From assembly GCA_016235605.1 (NCBI GenBank), contig JACRJW010000002.1:1-37278 (forward strand): DNA of 37,278 nucleotides. Direction: 5' to 3'. The notes beneath the pieces were generated by a model. The model made no database searches. It was not told the DNA's origin and was given only the letters and a program-made list of their open reading frames with translations. The stretch is from Candidatus Uhrbacteria bacterium (GTDB taxonomy: Bacteria; Patescibacteriota; Patescibacteriia; UBA9934; GWF2-40-263). The position numbers and the translations under genes are program-made. Below, one piece after another: positions 17,107-25,076 of the stretch (position 1 is its first letter; each line of letters starts with the position of its first letter).

Positions 17107-18503
17107 AAACTCGCATGTTCACGAACCCAACGTTGAAGTTTGTGCGTCGCGCGGACATCGTCTTCATTGTACTCGAGAATCTTTTGCAGGAGCTTGGGCG
17201 TTTTCTTTTTAAGCCACTCTTCAAACCACAGGACCGAGTTGGCGCCGCCGGCATCTTCACTCCTCCAGCTAAACCCAATATAAGCCGCTAAATCTTTCAG
17301 CGAATAAAACGACAGCGGAAAAATAATCGCTGGACGGATGAGCTCGAGCAGATCGATCATGTTTTCCTCAAGCGCTTGGCGAGCGATTTCTGAGATGCCA
17401 TACTTGGCCGCGAAGCGATTGACGACCTCTTGCTCAAACCAACCGTAGTGATAGATCGGGCAGTCCATGTGGCCTTCCACGAACGCCACAAACTCCTTCC
17501 ACATCTGTTCTTCTCGCGCAGGAGACTGAGCCATAAACGAATGGTACTGTTCTCCCTTGCCGCTTACCTCGAGCACACCAAACAAATAATCAAAGTCACG
17601 CAGTGGATCGCTCTCGATGTCAAAAAATAATTCCACGTTCGCCTCTGGCATCTTCACGTCACGACGAATCATGTGCCGACCCTCGCGGATGGCAATCGCC
17701 TGATCGCGCATCGTTTCCAAACGCACAGAGCTCACATTGGGACACAGATGCTCAAGCTCTGGAACGGACTTGAGCGCCAACTCTCGGATCGTTTTCACGC
17801 CTGCGTCTTCAAGTCGATGCACTTCGTTTCTCCACACGCGGTTCAACAGCGAAAGATCGTCACAGCTCTCCGACTCGCTCCGACATACGTCAAACCACGG
17901 CGACTGCTTACAACCCGAGGTCACAAAATGCGCTGGACGTTGTCCCGCGATGATCTTTTCGATCTCGGTGAGCGTGAGCTCGTACTCGGCTTCAAATTCT
18001 TCGATGAGATACGGGATGACGACCTTGTCTGGCGTCACGACGTAGCCTTGCACGGGTTTCATGCCTTGGACGCGACCCAACAGCTCCGCGTAAAAACAGC
18101 CTTGGAACTTGTGATCGTCGCGGACAAAACGCGTGCGTTTCACATCAGCCGCAACGTAGTAATACTCTCCCAGCCGTGAGCGGCCTTCCACGCGCTCCAA
18201 GAGATCTGGATGCCCAACCCAATGCTTGTCCACGAGCACGCCGTGATAGATCGTCTTGCGTCCCTTGCGCATGAAGGCGAGGGTTTGCTTGAATGCCTCA
18301 TCAGGATCCTCGGCCGTCACCTCAACGACATCCTCACGATCAGAAATAATCTCGTGTTCCTTCTCAGGCAACAGACCATCGTCTTGCAGTCGAGCGAGGA
18401 GCGGATCATGAGGCCGACCTTCAAGCGCGTGAAAATCTAAATAGACCCAATTGGGACATTTGAGATAGTGGTAAAAGGTCTTCTCTGTAATGGCGCCGTT
18501 CAT
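17103..18503 (-). CDS. TM0106-like RecB/RNase H-like putative nuclease
   Basis: MNGAITEKTFYHYLKCPNWVYLDFHALEG...DVKRTRFVRDDHKFQGCFYAELLG...GCKQSPWFDVCRSES...VELFFDIESDPLRDFDYLFGVLEV...LLQKILEYNEDDVRATHKLQRWV. Start 18503 preceded by a TATAAT box. Confidence 0.82.
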   Translation of the reverse strand: MNGAITEKTFYHYLKCPNWVYLDFHALEGRPHDPLLARLQDDGLLPEKEHEIISDREDVVEVTAEDPDEAFKQTLAFMRKGRKTIYHGVLVDKHWVGHPDLLERVEGRSRLGEYYYVAADVKRTRFVRDDHKFQGCFYAELLGRVQGMKPVQGYVVTPDKVVIPYLIEEFEAEYELTLTEIEKIIAGQRPAHFVTSGCKQSPWFDVCRSESESCDDLSLLNRVWRNEVHRLEDAGVKTIRELALKSVPELEHLCPNVSSVRLETMRDQAIAIREGRHMIRRDVKMPEANVELFFDIESDPLRDFDYLFGVLEVSGKGEQYHSFMAQSPAREEQMWKEFVAFVEGHMDCPIYHYGWFEQEVVNRFAAKYGISEIARQALEENMIDLLELIRPAIIFPLSFYSLKDLAAYIGFSWRSEDAGGANSVLWFEEWLKKKTPKLLQKILEYNEDDVRATHKLQRWVREHASL

Positions 18504-18545
18504 GGTGCTATTATAGCAGAGGTCGCATTTCCCTGAAGGATCACC

Positions 18546-19010
18546 ATGAACAAACCGGTTCCTGAACCCTGTTTCCCTCTCACGATCCATATCGATGCAC
18601 ACGACATCGATTGGACGCACCTCGTGGGAGTCCTCGATCACGTCCTGACGCCAGACGAGCTTCCCGTGCGTCTTGGCGAACAACTCATGCCGATCCTCCT
18701 GTGGATCCAGAGCCATGGACAAAAGGAGTTCGTCCTTGGCAACTCTGGCCTTGGCCACGCACCGAAAAATGCCGCAGAGACTCTGAAACTCACGGCCTGG
18801 TGGCTGGAGTGGAACCGCCGGCGCCGGAACGCGCGCGACCACTTCGAGTGCACCCATTGCGGCAAACGCATCAACGTGAAGACGCAGGGCGCAAAAGTGG
18901 ACACGATCGTCTACTCCTGCCCTGACAACACGTGCCCCACCTGGGAGATGCTCTCCAAGGTCACTGGCGCGCCCGTCCTGCGCATCGTCGGTGCCGCCGA
19001 ATCTGCCTGA
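18546..19010 (+). CDS. Hypothetical protein with a possible zinc ribbon
   Basis: 154 aa; C-terminal CTHCGKRINVK...YSCPDNTCPTW (CxxC..CxxxxC); followed by a terminator. Confidence 0.65.
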   Translation: MNKPVPEPCFPLTIHIDAHDIDWTHLVGVLDHVLTPDELPVRLGEQLMPILLWIQSHGQKEFVLGNSGLGHAPKNAAETLKLTAWWLEWNRRRRNARDHFECTHCGKRINVKTQGAKVDTIVYSCPDNTCPTWEMLSKVTGAPVLRIVGAAESA

Positions 19011-19031
19011 CCCAAGCGGTCGGGTTTTTCA
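19007..19031 (+). terminator. Intrinsic terminator
   Basis: CTGACCCaagcGGTCGGGTTTTT directly after the 18546-19010 stop. Confidence 0.55.
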
Positions 19032-19170
19032 ATTATAAAACCCCGCGTTGGTACACGGGGCAGGATCGGACACTCTTCTGCTCGTCTTTCAACGCAGGTA
19101 GTATCGCCCGATGGTTGCCCTAGGATCCCTGAAACCAGGCGTTTTGTCAAACGATCCCCTCTTGCAAGCC

Positions 19171-19193
19171 AAAACAAAAACGCAGGAAGATTT
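19171..19193 (-). terminator. Intrinsic terminator of the cyclophilin gene
   Basis: Minus strand GCGCAGGAAGAAATCTTCCTGCGTTTTTGTTTT. Confidence 0.75.
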
Positions 19194-19216
19194 CTTCCTG
19201 CGCCTCAAGATAAAAC

Positions 19217-19819
19217 TTATTGAGCAAGCTCTTCCACGACCACACTGATCATTCCGTCTCCCACAGCAATCGCATCCACAACATCCATTCCCTCGGTCAC
19301 GCGACCAAAAATCGTGTAGGCTTTTGGCAAGGGTGCGTCGGCAAACAGAATGAAAAACTGCGAGCCGTTGGTGGTGGGTCCGCGGTTGGCCATCGCGACC
19401 ATGCCGCGGTCGTAGGTGTAATCATCGGCAAGCTCATCTTGAAACTCATATCCAGGTCCGCCCGTGCCATTGCCATTTGGATCTCCGCCCTGGATCACGC
19501 CCCATTCCTCACGCCGGTGGAACGTAAGCCCATCGTAGTAGCCGCCGGTGGTGAGATACACAAAATTTGAAACCGTGAACGGCGCCGTGTCGGCAAAAAG
19601 CTCAAACACGATATCGCCCTTCTCTGTGGTGATACGGACTTGCTTGTTCACGATCTGTTCCTCGGGAAGCGTCCCTGGGAATGTCCATGTCGGTTGTTCT
19701 TGCACAGCGTCGGGATACGTAAAGGTGATGTCATCAGAGGCTTCCGGAGTTGAGGGCGAGCAGCCAGCGCCGACAAAAATGAGAGCGGCTACAAGCGAAC
19801 CAAACGTCATGTGTTTCAT
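19217..19819 (-). CDS. Cyclophilin-type peptidyl-prolyl isomerase lipoprotein
   Basis: Lipobox LIFVGAGC; VRITTEKGDIVFELFADTAPFTVSNFVYLTTGGYYDGLTFHRREEWGVIQGGDPNGNGTGGPGYEFQDE...GPTTNGSQFFILFADAP. Confidence 0.95.
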   Translation of the reverse strand: MKHMTFGSLVAALIFVGAGCSPSTPEASDDITFTYPDAVQEQPTWTFPGTLPEEQIVNKQVRITTEKGDIVFELFADTAPFTVSNFVYLTTGGYYDGLTFHRREEWGVIQGGDPNGNGTGGPGYEFQDELADDYTYDRGMVAMANRGPTTNGSQFFILFADAPLPKAYTIFGRVTEGMDVVDAIAVGDGMISVVVEELAQ

Positions 19820-19836
19820 AGCGTCAAAGCCTCCTG

Positions 19837-20154
19837 TTAGTAAAGCCAGCTTAACTGAAATTGACTCAAGTCGATCGCTCCGGTCCGCGAAATGAGCATG
19901 ACCGAAAGCACAGCAATGACCACCGAGAGCAATGCCACGAGTTTTCCTGAATGCATAGGCATGTGCTCACAGTGACTGCATGAGCCCACGAGCACGAATT
20001 TGCGGTGGATTTCGATGGTGTGGTTGGGTTTGTGCACTTCGGTCTCTTGCATGAGGACCGGCGCGTTATTGAGGACAAGCATCTGCTTTTTTGCAGCCAT
20101 CGGCTTGCCAGATTTCTTAGCGACTTTATTTGCTGACTTCTTTTTGGTTGGCAT
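19837..20154 (-). CDS. Small membrane hypothetical protein
   Basis: Lys-rich N-terminus, CSHC motif, C-terminal TM LVALLSVVIAVLSVMLI. Confidence 0.6.
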   Translation of the reverse strand: MPTKKKSANKVAKKSGKPMAAKKQMLVLNNAPVLMQETEVHKPNHTIEIHRKFVLVGSCSHCEHMPMHSGKLVALLSVVIAVLSVMLISRTGAIDLSQFQLSWLY

Positions 20155-20234
20155 AAAAATGCAGGAGAGCGAAAATGAACGTTAAGAAAAAATATTGCTT
20201 CGATTATAGCACACCGAAGTTATGCACAACAAAT

Positions 20235-20681
20235 TTATTCACGCTCACCGGCGACGATGAGTAGGCTCCCCGTAAATTCGAGCGACGTTGAGAGTATCGA
20301 ATCGGCAAAGTCGAACAAGGTCGGGAGCGCGATCCAGCTGAGCGTCTCGCGATGAAAGGTATACAGAACCAGATCAGATAGAGATGCGCTATCCTCGACC
20401 TTCATCACGAGCTCGCCGTCATTCAGATGTCCGTTTCCTGTGAGAGAGACCTCATAAACCGCGCTCGCAGTCTTCACGGACGTCTCTACGTCGTCGATGC
20501 GCTCGATCACAAGGCTTCCCGAGGAACGCGTGAGTCCCGAGGCGCGCACCAAGCCGTCTTGTGAGACCGCCGCGACTTCCTCTGGCGCAGAGTGAAGAAG
20601 CACAAACACACTCGCAACGAAAACAATCGCGACCACGGCCGCGACTGACCAGTTTTTACGCGATGTGCTCCTCCCTGCCAT
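20235..20681 (-). CDS. Membrane-anchored hypothetical protein
   Basis: N-terminal TM WSVAAVVAIVFVASVFVLL and soluble beta-rich domain. Confidence 0.6.
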   Translation of the reverse strand: MAGRSTSRKNWSVAAVVAIVFVASVFVLLHSAPEEVAAVSQDGLVRASGLTRSSGSLVIERIDDVETSVKTASAVYEVSLTGNGHLNDGELVMKVEDSASLSDLVLYTFHRETLSWIALPTLFDFADSILSTSLEFTGSLLIVAGERE

Positions 20682-20707
20682 ACAAGAGGAATTATATCAC
20701 GGCCAGC

Positions 20708-21760
20708 TCAGCTGGCCGTAGCTACTTCCTCCCACGGAAAACCACTGCGACCAAAATGCCCGTACGACGCCGTCGCGCGATACAAAGGTTGCAAAAGATT
20801 CAGTCGCTCCACGATCGCCTCAGGACGAAAATCAAATTTTTGTTTGATGAGCCTAGTGATATCGAGTTTCGCGCCTTGAGATTTTTCTCCCATCGCTGTC
20901 GCTTGTACATGCACCGGCTCCGCTCGTCCCATCGAGTACACAAGGTTCACGAGCGCCGCGCTCGCAAGACCTTGCTCAACCACATAACGCGCCGCGTGAC
21001 GCGCCATGCACGCTCCCGCACGGTTCACCTTGTGAGGATCTTTGCCAGAAAGCGACGAGTCGCCGTGAGGAATGAGTCCGCCGTAGGTGTCCACACCGAC
21101 CTTGCGACCGCTTGCTCCTGAGTCCGCACGGAAACCGACCTCGGTAAATGATCCGACAGGGTTGATCACCATCTGCACGCCTTCTTCACCAACGATCGGA
21201 ACAAGCACACGCTCCAGGAGCGCGGTCTGTACCTCACGGTCTTTCATGCTCACTTGATGGGAGGCGAGGATCGTCACGGCTTTGACTCGCGGACCGTCCA
21301 TGGTGATCTGTACCTTGCCGTCGGGCTTGAGCCACGAAAAACTCGGATCCGTACGGCGCAGATCATCGAGCCGACGTGCGAGATTGTGTGCGTAGACAAC
21401 AGCACGGGGCATCAGCTCTCGCGTCTGTGTCGTCGCGTAGCCGTTCACCACGACGTTATCTGTCACCCCATTGTGGATACGTTTCATTTCATCTGATTGC
21501 GTTTCGATGTTCACGAAGACTTCCAGGTCATCATGATAGCCGATCTCCTCGTAGACTTTTTTCGCAAGCGCGCCGATATCAAAATCCGCCGTGGACGTCA
21601 CTTCCCCACCGATCATCATCATGCCGTGGCTCCCCAGGACGTTCACGTCCACCCGGGAGAGTTTATCGCGACGCAAATACTCATCCACGATCGCATCGGC
21701 AATTTGATCGCACACTTTATCTGGTTGTCCTTGAGTCACCGACTCGACGGTTTTGAACAT
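20708..21760 (-). CDS. metK: S-adenosylmethionine synthetase, divergent
   Basis: MFKTVESVTQGQPDKVCDQIADAIVDEYL...GGEVTSTADFDI...GYATTQTRELMPRAVVYAHNLARRL...LKPDGKVQITM...GGLIPHGDSSLSGKDPHKVNRAGACMARHAAR. Confidence 0.92.
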   Translation of the reverse strand: MFKTVESVTQGQPDKVCDQIADAIVDEYLRRDKLSRVDVNVLGSHGMMMIGGEVTSTADFDIGALAKKVYEEIGYHDDLEVFVNIETQSDEMKRIHNGVTDNVVVNGYATTQTRELMPRAVVYAHNLARRLDDLRRTDPSFSWLKPDGKVQITMDGPRVKAVTILASHQVSMKDREVQTALLERVLVPIVGEEGVQMVINPVGSFTEVGFRADSGASGRKVGVDTYGGLIPHGDSSLSGKDPHKVNRAGACMARHAARYVVEQGLASAALVNLVYSMGRAEPVHVQATAMGEKSQGAKLDITRLIKQKFDFRPEAIVERLNLLQPLYRATASYGHFGRSGFPWEEVATAS

Positions 21761-21778
21761 AGCGTTTTTTGATCGTCC

Positions 21779-21835
21779 CCCTTCTCAAGGGGGACCACCC
21801 ACCTACGCCGAGGCTTCGGCGGGCGGGCAGGGGGT
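21779..21835. repeat. Intergenic hairpin repeats upstream of metK
   Basis: CCCCCTTCTCAAGGGGG followed by CTACGCCGAGGCTTCGGCGGGCGGGCAGGGGG. Confidence 0.6.
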
Positions 21836-21909
21836 TATCGCCGCTCAAGAGAATATCAAAATCACTTCCCTCTGTCATCGCACAACATGGGGATGGAGAG
21901 TGTACAAAC

Positions 21910-22500
21910 CTATACCTTTTTAACGAGCCATCTTCCGAGCTGCAAAAAATGATTGTTCTTTGAAAAATACGCCATCCAATCCTCCATGTCTTTCTCGCTC
22001 ATGTCAGAAAGTGCCTTTGTGTTTTTTGCGTTCAGGAGCTTTGGCACGTAGAGGCGCCAGTAGTCAGACATCATAGGACGCAGGACACGGCGTGGCTTGT
22101 CAGCGATCACCCCTTTCTCAATGAAGGTGAATGTCTTGTGTTTCCCTTTGCCATAGACGTAGGCGAGTGCCATCCGCCACTCACAGTTTCGATTCTTTGC
22201 CCTGCCCATTGCTTTGAGAATCCCATCGATACCCAAAGTCTTCAATGAAAACTTAATGTGCGTCATGGGAAACCCGCCCAGCGCTTCGATAAAAAATCCC
22301 GAATCCTCAACCAGGAGCGGCTTGCGGAATTTCTTGTACGCCTGTGTGGCCTTTTCAAGGGCGATCTCGGCTGGATCTTCTGATCGACTTTCCGCAAGGT
22401 CGATAGTTGCTTGCTTCACGTTGATACCAAAAGGTTTGAGCGCGAGCGCCGCGTGTGCGACCTTGGTCGCATTGCTCGTTGCGAAATAAATGGTTCTCAT
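21910..22500 (-). CDS. HAM1/RdgB-like noncanonical purine NTP pyrophosphatase
   Basis: MRTIYFATSNATKVAHAALALKPFGI...PLLVEDSGFFIEALGGFPMTHIKFSLKTLG. 4-nt overlap with fic. Confidence 0.85.
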   Translation of the reverse strand: MRTIYFATSNATKVAHAALALKPFGINVKQATIDLAESRSEDPAEIALEKATQAYKKFRKPLLVEDSGFFIEALGGFPMTHIKFSLKTLGIDGILKAMGRAKNRNCEWRMALAYVYGKGKHKTFTFIEKGVIADKPRRVLRPMMSDYWRLYVPKLLNAKNTKALSDMSEKDMEDWMAYFSKNNHFLQLGRWLVKKV

Positions 22501-23441
22501 ATTCGTTTCCTCTTTCTTTCGTCTAGATATCGAACAACCGCTTCTTTAGAAGTGAGCCAGACACGCCCTTCCTTGTGTGCCTCTAATTTTCCCTGACGTA
22601 CAAGAAGATTCAGATATTTCGCGGAGTAAGGAGTTTCTTTTGCGACGATTGACAGGAGAGAAAATTTTTCTCTTTTTTTATCAACCGGCGTAAGAGTATC
22701 GAGATACATGTTAAGCGATCGCTCTACAGACTGTGCAATAAACCGTACAAGTGCTTCTGATTTCCCATGATCTGCTTGACGCAAAACGTTGTAATATTTC
22801 CTTCGATCATTTTTCAAAACAATGACCAGCGGATATCCGGCCTGCATCAAAAGGACGTTCATCAGAAGACGTGCGGTTCGTCCATTTCCTTCAAAAAATG
22901 GATGAATGAAAACAATCTTATGATGGAGCAACGCGGCAAGCTCTACTATGGGTCGTTTCTTCCTTTCACTCCTGAGCCACTCGATAAGGTCACTCATCTG
23001 TTTTGGCACCACCAAGGCGTCAGGTGGTTTATGATCAGCTCCACCAATAATCACATTCGCATTCCGATAACGCCCGGCCCAATCTTTATCCGTCTCTTGT
23101 ACAATAATCTCGTGAAGATTACGTATGAGTCGCTCTGAAATGGTATGATTTTTCCCCTTCTCAACAAGATCGTATAAATACTGCAGCGCAGCGTGATGAT
23201 CCTTCGCTTCGAGGTGATCCTTGAGCGGCTTCCCTTTAATGGTGAGACCTTCATTAATAACCAAAAAGGTTTCCCTCAATGTCAATGAGTTGCCTTCGAT
23301 CGCATTAGAGTTGTAGGTCATTTCAATCTTGAATTTTTCGCGTAACTTTATCACCGCAGACTTTGGTAGCGGTCGAAGTTTGTTGAGCTCGGCGAGCTTG
23401 TTTTCGAGACGTGTTTGAAAAGACCGTGGGAGAAGCGCCAT
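22497..23441 (-). CDS. Fic/DOC family protein
   Basis: HPFFEGNGRTAR catalytic motif; N-terminal inhibitory-like SNAIEGN; C-terminal wHTH-like segment. Confidence 0.95.
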   Translation of the reverse strand: MALLPRSFQTRLENKLAELNKLRPLPKSAVIKLREKFKIEMTYNSNAIEGNSLTLRETFLVINEGLTIKGKPLKDHLEAKDHHAALQYLYDLVEKGKNHTISERLIRNLHEIIVQETDKDWAGRYRNANVIIGGADHKPPDALVVPKQMSDLIEWLRSERKKRPIVELAALLHHKIVFIHPFFEGNGRTARLLMNVLLMQAGYPLVIVLKNDRRKYYNVLRQADHGKSEALVRFIAQSVERSLNMYLDTLTPVDKKREKFSLLSIVAKETPYSAKYLNLLVRQGKLEAHKEGRVWLTSKEAVVRYLDERKRKRI

Positions 23442-23564
23442 AGGACTAAATATGGGATAGCTTATTTTTTGTACTATACCATATTAGGGATATACGCCGA
23501 ATTTCTGTTGGTGACCAATCCAGAAATACAGCGTGTATCCCACTTATCCACACCTCTCCCTTGC

Positions 23565-23606
23565 GTTCGGTTTTTGTTCGGTCTATCATACGAACATAAA
23601 GCGAAC
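23565..23606. promoter_or_regulatory. Candidate LexA operator with four symmetric half-sites
   Basis: GTTCG(23565)-N6-GTTCG(23576)-N10-CGAAC(23591)-N6-CGAAC(23602), immediately upstream of lexA. Confidence 0.75.
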
Positions 23607-23614
23607 AAGCAATT

Positions 23615-24229
23615 ATGCCACCACTCACCAAAAAACAATCTGAGGTGCTGGAGTTTATTCGCGGTCATATTGAAGACAACGGCTACGCGCCGTCGTATCG
23701 CGAAATCGCGGAGCACTTCGACCTCTCTTCCCCTGCCACCGTGCATGGCCACATCCAGTCGCTCGTGGAAAAAGGTCTCATCAACATTGGTGAAGATGGC
23801 GAAGCACGGTCAATCGAGCTTGTACAAGAGGCTGAAAACGGCCCATCGGTTTTCCTTCCTTTGCTTGGACTCATCACTGCAGGTGTGCCGATTGAAGCCG
23901 TAGAGCAGAACGAAGCCATGGCCGTGCCCGCGGACTTCGTCATGGACAGCGCAAACTCGTATGTGTTGCGCGTCAAAGGACGATCCATGATCGAAGATGG
24001 AATTTTAGATGGCGACTTCGTAGTGATCGAACGCAATCCCTCTCCGCGTAACGGCGAGGTCGTCGTCGCCCTGCTCGACAACGCGTTTGCTACGCTCAAA
24101 CGTTTTTACCGAGAACGCAACCGTATTCGTCTGCAACCTGCTAATAGTTCGATGGATCCACTGTACGTCCAAGACTGCATTATCCAGGGAGTGGTCCGAG
24201 CTGTAATTCGTAAATTTCAGCCTGTGTGA
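23615..24229 (+). CDS. lexA: LexA repressor
   Basis: LTKKQSEVLEFIRGHIEDNGYAPSYREIAEHFDLSSPATVHGHIQSLVEKGLI; cleavage-type AG in LITAGVPIEA; VKGRSMIEDGILDGDFVVI; Ser/Lys S24 peptidase fold. Confidence 0.98.
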   Translation: MPPLTKKQSEVLEFIRGHIEDNGYAPSYREIAEHFDLSSPATVHGHIQSLVEKGLINIGEDGEARSIELVQEAENGPSVFLPLLGLITAGVPIEAVEQNEAMAVPADFVMDSANSYVLRVKGRSMIEDGILDGDFVVIERNPSPRNGEVVVALLDNAFATLKRFYRERNRIRLQPANSSMDPLYVQDCIIQGVVRAVIRKFQPV

Positions 24230-24230
24230 A

Positions 24231-24410
24231 AGTTCAGCAAGATAGAGCTTACAGGCAAAAACCGTCACGGAGGGCCGTACAAAACCCTTCGACGGGCTCA
24301 GGGTGTATTCACACACGGCCCGAGTGACGAGGGGCGCCGGGTAAAACGGCCAGGAAAATGGATCGATGGGCGACCCCGTGTTTTTGACGAAAGCTCTATC
24401 TTGCTGGACT
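24231..24410 (+). ncRNA. Candidate structured RNA family 1, copy B
   Basis: Closing stem GTTCAGCAAGATAGAGCTT (24232-24250)/AAGCTCTATCTTGCTGGAC (24391-24409); GGGCCGT/ACGGCCC; CCGT (24262)/ACGG (24346) crosses GGGGCGCC (24331)/GGCGACCCC (24369). Confidence 0.77.
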
Positions 24411-24490
24411 GAGAACCTGACAATTTGAGATCCCATGGTGAGGCGCGTAAGGGATCACGCGTCTGATCGTGGGGTTTTAATTTATCAAAA

Positions 24491-24679
24491 ATGAAAAAAC
24501 GTATGTCCACCGCCACGCTTCGTTACCACACGATCACTCTTTCGTTTCTTCCTGGCCGCCGGGAAGACCTGGCCATGAAAAGTCTGCGTACCCTGCGTCT
24601 GCGCACCAGCCGCCGCCGCGCCAAGCAAGCCGTACGCTATATTTTAAGTCGAGTGTCCATTGGATCTAAATCCTCCTAG
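24491..24679 (+). CDS. Small basic protein, uncertain
   Basis: 62 aa, Arg/Lys-rich, between lexA and the dinB operon; no recognised family. Confidence 0.35.
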   Translation: MKKRMSTATLRYHTITLSFLPGRREDLAMKSLRTLRLRTSRRRAKQAVRYILSRVSIGSKSS

Positions 24680-24729
24680 TCTTTCTTCACTGCCACCCTT
24701 CGACTCCCTTCGGTCGCTCAGGGCAGGCT

Positions 24730-24760
24730 CTACAACCTATTCCCTACAACCTTCCCCTTA
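24730..24760. repeat. Short heptamer-periodic TAGGNNN tract (minus-strand reading)
   Basis: Minus strand AGGTTG|TAGGGAA|TAGGTTG|TAGAGCC, related to the tract at 10250-10307. Confidence 0.6.
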
Positions 24761-25008
24761 TGCACGAACTCCTCAACGATCCTATCGACGTCATCGTCTC
24801 GTTCAAGGACAACCGCGTGCTGCCCCACGCCATGCGTTGGAATGAACGCGATTATAAAATCGACAAGGTCAACTTGGTTCACTCGGCGCGCGAGGGAACC
24901 AAACGCGTTTTCTATTTCTCGGTCTCGGACGCTGCCAATTACTTCAAGCTCAAACTCGATCCGGAGATTCTTGAGTGGAGACTCGTGGAGCTCTATGCAG
25001 ATGGATAA
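24760..25008 (+). CDS. Small protein preceding dinB (DUF6504-like by context)
   Basis: MHELLNDPIDVIVSFKDNRVLPHAMRWNERDYKIDKVNLVHSAREGTKRVFYFSVSDAANYFKLKLDPEILEWRLVELYADG; its stop overlaps the ancestral dinB ATG at 25001. Confidence 0.75.
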   Translation: MHELLNDPIDVIVSFKDNRVLPHAMRWNERDYKIDKVNLVHSAREGTKRVFYFSVSDAANYFKLKLDPEILEWRLVELYADG

Positions 25009-25029
25009 TCGAATCATCCTGCACATTGA

Positions 25030-25064
25030 CCCGCCGTCGCTCCTCGCGGAGCTATGGCGGGCAG
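25030..25064. repeat. Small hairpin insertion in the dinB start region
   Basis: CCCGCCgtcGCTCCtcgcGGAGCtatGGCGGGcagg, flanked by duplicated CGAATCATYCTGCACATWGAC (25010-25030 and 25083-25103). Confidence 0.75.
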
Positions 25065-25076
25065 GCATGAATTTCT

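Noticed and set aside
21761-21900. SAM-responsive riboswitch upstream of metK
   Set aside because: The region contains only common hairpin repeats (CCCCCTTCTCAAGGGGG, GCCGAGGCTTCGGCGGGCGGGCAGGGGG); no recognised SAM aptamer core.
24321-24377. Guanidine-III (ykkC-III) riboswitch in family 1
   Set aside because: ACGAGG-GCGCCG and the H-type pseudoknot topology are similar to ykkC-III as I recall it, but the CAGGACAAGACGGCGC part is absent, the element is much larger and copy C is antisense to its neighbours. Worth a covariance search, not a call.
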